Positions 1 to 4,078 of a stretch of 6,007 bases of DNA are shown piece after piece. Under the pieces are notes generated by a model that was not told the origin of the DNA, did no database searches, and saw nothing but the letters and a program-made list of their open reading frames with translations. The DNA is from Lentisphaerota bacterium. GTDB lineage: Bacteria > Verrucomicrobiota > Lentisphaeria > Oligosphaerales > Oligosphaeraceae. Location of the stretch: NCBI GenBank assembly GCA_012799755.1, contig JAAZKQ010000054.1, forward strand, positions 1-6,007. The letters are read 5' to 3'. The translations under genes and the position numbers were made by a program. Numbering within the stretch: position 1 is the stretch's first letter; the number at the start of each line of letters is the position of its first letter.

Positions 1-3
1 AGG

Positions 4-22
4 CAGTGCCTTGTAAAGGCAC
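4..22. repeat. GTGCCTT/AAGGCAC palindrome, copy 1
   Basis: The top strand contains arms gtgcctt (6-12) and aaggcac (16-22) around a 3-base centre. Read on the minus strand, positions 4-22 match 2962-2980 of the top strand at 18 of 19 bases, so the two are copies of one dispersed palindromic element in opposite orientations. Function is unknown. Confidence 0.7.
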
Positions 23-53
23 CACAGCTGAAAAAGACCGCCGGCACGACCGG

Positions 54-74
54 TATCAATCGGTGATCGCTTAC
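54..74 (+). repeat. TATCAA-GGTGA-TTAC interspersed motif, copy 1
   Basis: The bases run tatcaat, then ggtga, then cgcttac. It matches 325-345 at 18 of 21 positions. With copy 2 (87-106, opposite orientation) it forms an imperfect inverted repeat about 53 bp long. Two further copies lie next to the operons at 325-345 and 5847-5866. Confidence 0.6.
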
Positions 75-86
75 GGCGCCAACGGC

Positions 87-106
87 AACCAGTCACCTAT
101 TGATAA
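87..106 (-). repeat. TATCAA-GGTGA-TTAC interspersed motif, copy 2
   Basis: On the top strand this reads aaccagtcac, then cta, then ttgataa. It matches 5847-5866 at 17 of 20 positions, the only differences being the three central bases. It is inverted relative to copy 1 at 54-74. Confidence 0.6.
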
Positions 107-176
107 CAGTGCTTTGCTCATGATATTTCCGCTGACAAAAACGCCATAGAAGCACAGTTTGGATCCGGCCAAAAAG

Positions 177-200
177 TACGCTGAAAGCGTACCACATACC
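177..200 (+). repeat. CGCTGAARGCG mini-hairpin repeat, copy A
   Basis: A perfect 6-bp inverted repeat (tacgct, gaa loop, agcgta) is followed by ccacatacc. The same layout recurs at 254-277, with most differences compensated in the stem. The two copies are direct repeats on either side of the strong hairpin at 203-233. Confidence 0.65.
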
Positions 201-202
201 AG

Positions 203-233
203 CCTGGGGTTGCGCCTGTGGCGCAACCCCAGG
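203..233. repeat. Perfect 14-bp-stem hairpin
   Basis: Left arm cctggggttgcgcc (203-216), loop tgt, right arm ggcgcaaccccagg (220-233) pair without mismatch. There is no T-run on either side, so it does not look like a standard intrinsic terminator. The same building blocks (agcctggggtt and gcgcc-ggcgcaa) occur at 3011-3048, split by about 12 extra bases, so this is a member of a dispersed family. A structured 3' end that protects the SGNH-operon transcript is possible but not shown. Confidence 0.75.
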
Positions 234-253
234 GAAGCCCCCACCCGGAACAG

Positions 254-277
254 CACGCTGAAGGCGTGCCACATAGC
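254..277 (+). repeat. CGCTGAARGCG mini-hairpin repeat, copy B
   Basis: Arms cacgct and ggcgtg around a gaa loop, followed by ccacatagc. This is the same arrangement as 177-200. Most differences between the copies keep the stem paired (ta changed to ca on one side, ta to tg on the other), which hints that the hairpin itself is maintained. Confidence 0.6.
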
Positions 278-324
278 AGACACGAAAGATGCTTTCCATT
301 GCAAGGCAACGGGAAACGGCCAAT

Positions 325-345
325 TATCAATGGGTAACCGCTTAC
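325..345 (+). repeat. TATCAA-GGTGA-TTAC interspersed motif, copy 3
   Basis: The bases read tatcaat, then gggtaa, then ccgcttac, matching 54-74 at 18 of 21. It lies 13 bases beyond the stop codon of the SGNH gene, within the probable 3' untranslated region of that transcript. The ten bases caattatcaa (321-330) also occur, inverted, at 5860-5869. Confidence 0.6.
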
Positions 346-358
346 AAAGAAAGGATTA

Positions 359-1477
359 TCAACCCTTTCCTTCCCCTCGCAAAACCCGACTATGGTTTTT
401 GAACAGGGGTTGTTCTGCGAGAAATTCAGCCAGTCGGCGATAGCCTTCTTCCAGGGGATGGCTGGCGTCGGCATAAAGCTGTCCGTCCAATTCAGGCAAC
501 AGGAAATATTCCAGCTGGGCGCTCTGCAGATGTTTTTCCGCGTCAGAGCGCAGTTGCGTCAAGCCGGCGCGCGTACTGTCATCCAGGAGTTCCGGATTGA
601 TGCCGCCGATCAAAACGACGACACGATTGCCCCGCTCTGCCAATATGGCGGCGCACTCCAGCAGCGCTTGCCATTGTCGGGATGCCGACAGCGGCACCCA
701 CTCCCAATGTTGAATCGGAATGCCCCGGGTGGACCAGTTTTCCTTCGTTCCCTTGTGCTCAGTCTCCATTGGGCAGATGCTGCGACGGAGCGGCGCCAGC
801 GGATTGCAACCGCTGTGTTCGGCCAGATGCTTTTTCAAATCCGCATTGCCATAGAAATAATTCTGCAAATGGTTGCGTATCCCAAAGAAAAGAATGTTTC
901 TATCAATTAGGGTGCCAATCCGCTCGTCAAGAGACGCCCGATAATTCGGGATGCCCCCGAATTGCGGCAGTAGTTTCGGGTGATTGATGGAAATTTCCTC
1001 GCTGCTGCTCAAGTCGTATTTAGTGGAGTTCAGCCATAGCGGATTAAAATAAATGAGTACGGTCCGGTCGCGGACAGCCGTTCCGAAATGCTCGATTAGC
1101 GTCTTCATGGCTACCGGATGCAAGCCATCAATCGCCAGATTTCCACAGAGGCTGCTTCCGCAGAGGCGGTTAAGCTGTTCCGGCAGCGTCCCTGAATTCG
1201 AGGCATACATTCCCCAGATGGCCGAATCCCCTAGAAACAGATACGGTCTGCGCGCGGTTTCCTGCTCTGCGCAACGGGAATACAAGTAGTAGTTATCCCG
1301 ATTCTCATAGGGAAGACGAAACTCTGCCGGCAGCTCAATTCTCTCCCAGCTGCGGTAGGCAAGCGGGAATACCACAAGCAGCAGCAGTACAACGGCTGCA
1401 ATCGTCCAGAGCAATTCGCGTCCTGAAAAAAGCAAGGCATTGGCTGCCCGGATAAACCTTGTTTTCCTGGTCATCAT
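359..1477 (-). CDS. Membrane-anchored SGNH-fold O-acetyltransferase partner (AlgJ/AlgX/PatB/DltD-like)
   Basis: Predicted 372-residue protein with a short basic N-terminus, one membrane-spanning segment (about residues 24-41) and a large extracytoplasmic domain. The catalytic signatures of the SGNH fold are visible: FLGDSAIWG with the nucleophile candidate Ser85, and YADASHP near the C-terminus with Asp337 and His340 completing the triad. A glycine at 118 and asparagine at 145 sit where blocks II and III would fall. In characterised systems such proteins take acetyl groups delivered by an MBOAT partner and place them on alginate, other exopolysaccharides or peptidoglycan; the acceptor here is unknown. 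The gene begins 11 bases after the MBOAT stop codon, so the two are surely co-transcribed. Two ATGs are adjacent (1477 and 1474). An AGGAG at 1480-1484 is only 2 bases from the first but 5 from the second, so translation may start at 1474. Family assignment is firm; the exact subfamily is not. Confidence 0.87.
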   Translation of the reverse strand: MMTRKTRFIRAANALLFSGRELLWTIAAVVLLLLVVFPLAYRSWERIELPAEFRLPYENRDNYYLYSRCAEQETARRPYLFLGDSAIWGMYASNSGTLPEQLNRLCGSSLCGNLAIDGLHPVAMKTLIEHFGTAVRDRTVLIYFNPLWLNSTKYDLSSSEEISINHPKLLPQFGGIPNYRASLDERIGTLIDRNILFFGIRNHLQNYFYGNADLKKHLAEHSGCNPLAPLRRSICPMETEHKGTKENWSTRGIPIQHWEWVPLSASRQWQALLECAAILAERGNRVVVLIGGINPELLDDSTRAGLTQLRSDAEKHLQSAQLEYFLLPELDGQLYADASHPLEEGYRRLAEFLAEQPLFKNHSRVLRGEGKG

Positions 1478-1479
1478 GT

Positions 1480-1484
1480 CTCCT
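1480..1484 (-). promoter_or_regulatory. Ribosome binding site of the SGNH gene
   Basis: The minus strand reads AGGAG, then AC, then ATGATG. Spacing of 2 bases to the first ATG is too tight, while 5 bases to the second is workable, so this site favours the second methionine. It lies in the 11-base gap after the MBOAT stop codon. Confidence 0.6.
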
Positions 1485-1488
1485 GTCG

Positions 1489-2865
1489 TCAGAATTGGAA
1501 GTAAATGAACTGTTCGTGACTGCCGCCACCCAGGAGGAAGATCAGCAACAGCATCACGGTCAAAGCGGTCAGCCGTACTGCCCGCCTGCTCAGAAAACTC
1601 TGCCGCGCCGAATCGTACAAGAACATCCAGCCCCAGGCAAGCAAAGTCAGCAACAGAGGTATAATCGGGATCAGGGTTATGCCGGCCTTAAAAGATAGGC
1701 AACGCTGCAAGACAGCCAGCGCTTCGCCGGTGGTTCCTGTGCGGAAAAAGACCCAGGTCACGGTAATAAAGAGGAATGTTGCCAGCTGTTGAATAAAACG
1801 AGGCACCTTGCCATACCAACTGTCCTGGCCGGCACGAGGCGAGATAATGGAACCAATCCCGTTCAGAGCGCCCCAAATAATGAAGTTCCAGGCGGCGCCA
1901 TGCCAGAGACCGGACACGACCATCGTCACCATGACATTCCACCAAACCCGATATTTTCCGCAGCGACTGCCGCCCATGGGGATATAGACGTGGTCTCTGA
2001 ACCACGTTGACAGGCTGATGTGCCACCTCCGCCAAAAATCCCGGATATCAACCGCAGTATACGGATTGTTGAAGTTCAGCATCAGGCGGAACCCGATCAT
2101 GCGGGCCACCCCTCGCGCCATGTCGCTGTACCCGGAAAAATCGAAATAAATCTGCCATGAATAGAAGAAGGCGGCAAGGGCTACGCTCAGGAAGCTATAC
2201 ATGGAGAGGTCATCATAGACCATATCAACATACACCCCCAGCATGTCGGCCATGACCATTTTTTTGAAAAGGCCGACAATGATCAGCGACAGGCCGTCCG
2301 TAATTTCCTGGCAGCGTATCAGGGGGACGTGCCGCAACTGCGGCAGCATATTCTTTGCCCGTTCAATCGGGCCGGCAAGAATCTGCGGAAACATGGCCAC
2401 AAACGCGGCGTAACGCAGCAGGTTGGGCTCCACACGCGTATTCTTCCGGTACACGCCAAGCGTATAGGAGAGCGATTGAAAGGTGTAAAAACTGATTCCC
2501 ACCGGCAGCAGCAGTTCAGACTCCGGCAATTCGACATCCCAACCGACCGTATCAATCAGCCACTGCAAGTTGTCAGTGAAAAAATTAAGGTACTTGAAGG
2601 TACAGAGGATCCCGATGTTAACCACCAGGCTGAGCGCCAGAAACAGCTTGCGATGGCGTCCGCGGGCGATACCACGCCCCGCCGTGTAATCTACGATGGT
2701 AGTCACCGCCAGCGGCAACAGGAAACGGACGTCCATCCATCCATAAAAGAGGTAGGAGCCGACTAGCAACCAGAGCAGGCGAGCGTTCTTCCGACGACGC
2801 AGCAGCCAGAAACCGATTGCGAAAATCACAAAAAATATGACGAAAGTCCAAGTATTAAAAAGCAT
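1489..2865 (-). CDS. MBOAT-family membrane O-acyltransferase (AlgI/PatA-like)
   Basis: Predicted 458-residue polytopic membrane protein, the usual length for AlgI-type enzymes, with roughly ten or more hydrophobic segments across the chain. Hallmarks in order: N-terminus MLFNTWTF, PVGISFYTFQSLSY (121-134), the MFPQILAGPIERA stretch (158-170), YFDFSGYSDMARG (240-252), DFWRRWHISLSTWFRD (276-291) with conserved His282, VYIPMGGSR (293-301), and SGLWHGAAWNFIIWG (318-332) with His322, the histidine expected to be catalytic. The C-terminus FIYFQF is also typical. The family moves an acyl group, usually acetyl, from a cytoplasmic donor across the inner membrane to a periplasmic partner. The SGNH protein encoded 11 bases downstream is the evident partner. 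The start agrees with the family N-terminus, but no strong Shine-Dalgarno is seen before it. With no glycan synthesis genes in view, the substrate (alginate-like polymer, other exopolysaccharide or peptidoglycan) stays open. Confidence 0.96.
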   Translation of the reverse strand: MLFNTWTFVIFFVIFAIGFWLLRRRKNARLLWLLVGSYLFYGWMDVRFLLPLAVTTIVDYTAGRGIARGRHRKLFLALSLVVNIGILCTFKYLNFFTDNLQWLIDTVGWDVELPESELLLPVGISFYTFQSLSYTLGVYRKNTRVEPNLLRYAAFVAMFPQILAGPIERAKNMLPQLRHVPLIRCQEITDGLSLIIVGLFKKMVMADMLGVYVDMVYDDLSMYSFLSVALAAFFYSWQIYFDFSGYSDMARGVARMIGFRLMLNFNNPYTAVDIRDFWRRWHISLSTWFRDHVYIPMGGSRCGKYRVWWNVMVTMVVSGLWHGAAWNFIIWGALNGIGSIISPRAGQDSWYGKVPRFIQQLATFLFITVTWVFFRTGTTGEALAVLQRCLSFKAGITLIPIIPLLLTLLAWGWMFLYDSARQSFLSRRAVRLTALTVMLLLIFLLGGGSHEQFIYFQF

Positions 2866-2961
2866 AGGCAGCGGGTGAAGTTGAAAAGCTGTTTGTTTGT
2901 AAACTCAAATTATCTTCAAGTCATTGGCACACAATTGCTTGTCCGACTGATCCGAATTGTC

Positions 2962-2980
2962 GTGCCTTGACAAGGCACTG
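2962..2980. repeat. GTGCCTT/AAGGCAC palindrome, copy 2
   Basis: Arms gtgccttg (2962-2969) and caaggcac (2971-2978) flank a single central base, giving an almost perfect 17-bp palindrome. Including two more bases it matches the reverse strand of 4-22 at 18 of 19 positions. It stands alone in the spacer, about 100 bp upstream of the MBOAT start codon. It could be a dispersed repeat or a binding site; nothing in the sequence decides. Confidence 0.65.
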
Positions 2981-3001
2981 TCTTTGGGTAGGTTCCTCTC
3001 T

Positions 3002-3048
3002 CCAGGCTAAAGCCTGGGGTTAAGCATGGTTAAGCGCCTACGGCGCAA
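3002..3048. repeat. Double hairpin related to the 203-233 element
   Basis: First hairpin: ccaggct (3002-3008), aa, agcctgg (3011-3017). Second hairpin: gcgcc (3034-3038), tac, ggcgc (3042-3046). The segments agcctggggtt and gcgcc-ggcgcaa are the same blocks found joined at 201-226, here separated by about 12 bases. This marks both as members of one short palindromic repeat family in two states. Confidence 0.6.
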
Positions 3049-3060
3049 TGCGTCATTTCG

Positions 3061-3089
3061 CTCCGCCCGATCCGCCCGATCAGGCGGAG
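3061..3089. repeat. 9-bp tandem doublet forming an inverted repeat
   Basis: The unit tccgcccga occurs twice in tandem (3062-3070 and 3071-3079). The 3' side, ggcggag (3083-3089), pairs with ctccgcc (3061-3067) or, less one base, with the inner tccgcc (3071-3076), so two alternative hairpins are possible. It lies on the downstream side of the FGE-fold gene and could stop or protect that transcript, but no T-run follows on the minus strand. Confidence 0.5.
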
Positions 3090-3128
3090 ACAACCACAAA
3101 CCAGACCACAAATCCGTGTACCATCCCA

Positions 3129-3292
3129 TCCATCAAAGCAACAAGCCTATAAAACTTTCCGTGTGTTCCGTGTATTCCGTGGTTAAAAATGGGTTGTGCT
3201 CGCCAGCTACTCCATCAAAGCAACAAGCCTATAAAATTTTCCGTGTGTTCCGTGTGTTCCGTGGTTAAAAATGGGTTGTGCTCGCCAGCTAC
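3129..3292. repeat. 82-bp tandem duplication, two copies
   Basis: Copies span 3129-3210 and 3211-3292, directly adjacent, and differ at only two positions (3155 c versus 3237 t; 3174 a versus 3256 g). Each contains three 9-bp units of the type ttccgtgtg (3157-3183 and 3239-3265), followed by ggttaaaaatgggttgtgc. The right copy includes the TAG stop codon of the FGE-fold gene (3289-3291) and one preceding base, so the duplicated segment begins at that gene's end. Near identity points to a recent duplication, or an assembly feature. Confidence 0.9.
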
Positions 3293-4065
3293 TTGGCTTC
3301 CGGCGCATTTTTTACGCAGCGGAAACCGTAGGTGTCATATCCCTGACAGATGTCTGCGGTAGCAGGATCATCAAACATCCGTATGGAACTGGAAATATTT
3401 TTCCCACGATCTTTCCAGGAGCCGCCGCGCAACACCCGCTTGCCGCCCTGGTTTGGCCCGCGAGGGTCTTTGTTCGGAGACTTCTCGTAATACCCTGGAT
3501 CATAATAGTCTCCACACCATTCGGCGACATTGCCGTACATGTCAAAAAGTCCGAAGGCATTGGGCTTCTTTGCGCCAACGCGATGAGTGGTCTCCTTTGA
3601 ATTATTGCGAAACCAAGCCACTTCATCCAATTTCCGCTGCCCGCCGTTATTGAAGAATTCTCCGGTTGAGCCGGCCCGACAAGCGTATTCCCATTCTGCT
3701 TCGGTCGGCAGCCGGTAGCCATCCGCCGTGAAATCACAGGCGCCGGTTTTAAGATCGTAACAGGGCTTGAGCCCTTCTTTTTCGGAGCGGAGATTGCAGT
3801 ATCTCAGGCATTCATTCCAACGCAGGCGCTCCACCGGCAAATCATCGCCCTTGAAGCGCGATGGGTTTTCCCCGGTCAGCAAGCGATATTCGCGCTGTGT
3901 CACCTCAAATTTGTCCATCATGAAAGCTGAAATCTCTACCTGATGCGGCTTTGCGTCCGGGGCATTGCCTCCCATCATAAAAGTGCCGGCCGGAATCAAC
4001 ACCATTTCCGCTGCGCCCAAGGACAAGCCGATCAGAGCTGTAAACAGCCAAGTTTTTGAAGTCAT
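3289..4065 (-). CDS. Exported FGE/SUMF1-fold protein lacking the catalytic cysteine pair
   Basis: Predicted 258 residues from the ATG at 4065. A signal peptide is visible (positive start, hydrophobic core, likely cut after LGAA, about residue 19), after which the domain begins at once with EMVLIPAGTFMMGG. Further family signatures are YRLPTEAEWEYACRAG (117-132), GLFDMYGNVAEW (172-183), RVLRGGSW (210-217) and the closing YGFRCV (246-251). True sulfatase-activating FGEs carry their two catalytic cysteines just after the RGGSW motif; here that stretch (KDRGKNISSSIRMFDD) has none. It is therefore unlikely to make formylglycine and is better viewed as an FGE-fold protein with another role, such as binding or a different oxidation. 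A longer reading from 4128 is rejected: it would overlap the upstream gene and bury the signal peptide. AAGGAG at 4073-4078 supports 4065. It forms an operon with the unknown exported protein upstream. The stop codon lies inside an 82-bp repeat. Confidence 0.93.
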   Translation of the reverse strand: MTSKTWLFTALIGLSLGAAEMVLIPAGTFMMGGNAPDAKPHQVEISAFMMDKFEVTQREYRLLTGENPSRFKGDDLPVERLRWNECLRYCNLRSEKEGLKPCYDLKTGACDFTADGYRLPTEAEWEYACRAGSTGEFFNNGGQRKLDEVAWFRNNSKETTHRVGAKKPNAFGLFDMYGNVAEWCGDYYDPGYYEKSPNKDPRGPNQGGKRVLRGGSWKDRGKNISSSIRMFDDPATADICQGYDTYGFRCVKNAPEAK

Positions 4066-4072
4066 TATCTTT

Positions 4073-4078
4073 CTCCTT
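4073..4078 (-). promoter_or_regulatory. Ribosome binding site deciding the start of the FGE-fold gene
   Basis: The minus strand reads AAGGAG with 7 bases to the ATG at 4065. It overlaps the TAA stop codon of the preceding gene (4077-4079), so a ribosome ending on the first gene is placed to restart on the second. This fixes the start downstream of the longer possible reading. Confidence 0.8.

Larger units (their letters stand above)
1..358. other. Repeat-rich non-coding region downstream of the SGNH gene
   Basis: No credible gene lies here. The short open frames on both strands have no ribosome binding site or recognisable motif, and their peptides simply translate the repeats. The stretch is a chain of small inverted repeats: a GTGCCTT/AAGGCAC palindrome at 6-22, two inverted copies of a TATCAA...TTAC motif (54-74 and 87-106), a CGCTGAARGCG mini-hairpin at 177-200 with a second copy at 254-277, a perfect 14-bp-stem hairpin between them at 203-233, and another TATCAA motif at 325-345, only 13 bases after the SGNH gene stop. 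No hairpin is followed by a clear T-run on the minus strand, so I cannot name a classical terminator for the operon. Related copies of three of these families appear elsewhere in the window. Confidence 0.75.
2866..3288. other. Repeat-rich intergenic region between the two operons
   Basis: No believable gene. The top-strand frame running from about 3026 to 3268 encodes a repetitive peptide (FRVFRVFRG) that is a translation of the tandem repeats. The 130 bases nearest the MBOAT gene are AT-richer (about 2866-2940) and are the likely promoter zone of the acetylation operon. On the minus strand AGATAAT around 2910-2916 could serve as a -10 element, with TTGTGT a little upstream, but spacing and matches are weak. 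From about 2942 onward the region is packed with palindromes, 9-bp-period patches and an 82-bp tandem duplication that reaches into the stop codon of the FGE-fold gene. Confidence 0.7.

Noticed and set aside
203..233. Intrinsic terminator of the acetylation operon
   Set aside because: The stem is strong but no T-run follows on the minus strand, it lies over 120 bases past the stop, and the element has a relative in a different context, so a repeat is the better description.
392..910. 172-residue plus-strand frame opposite the SGNH gene
   Set aside because: The minus strand carries the GDS and DxxH signatures and a co-transcribed partner; the plus-strand peptide has no recognisable features.
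2329..2766. 145-residue plus-strand frame opposite the MBOAT gene
   Set aside because: The MBOAT reading is unambiguous over this span; the opposite frame is unstructured and has no support.
3026..3268. 80-residue plus-strand frame ending in FRVFRVFRG
   Set aside because: The repetitive peptide is a translation of the 9-bp units and the 82-bp duplication; no start signal is seen.
3129..3292. CRISPR-like array
   Set aside because: There are only two abutting 82-bp copies with no unique spacers, and the 9-bp arrays are contiguous tandem repeats. No cas genes are present.
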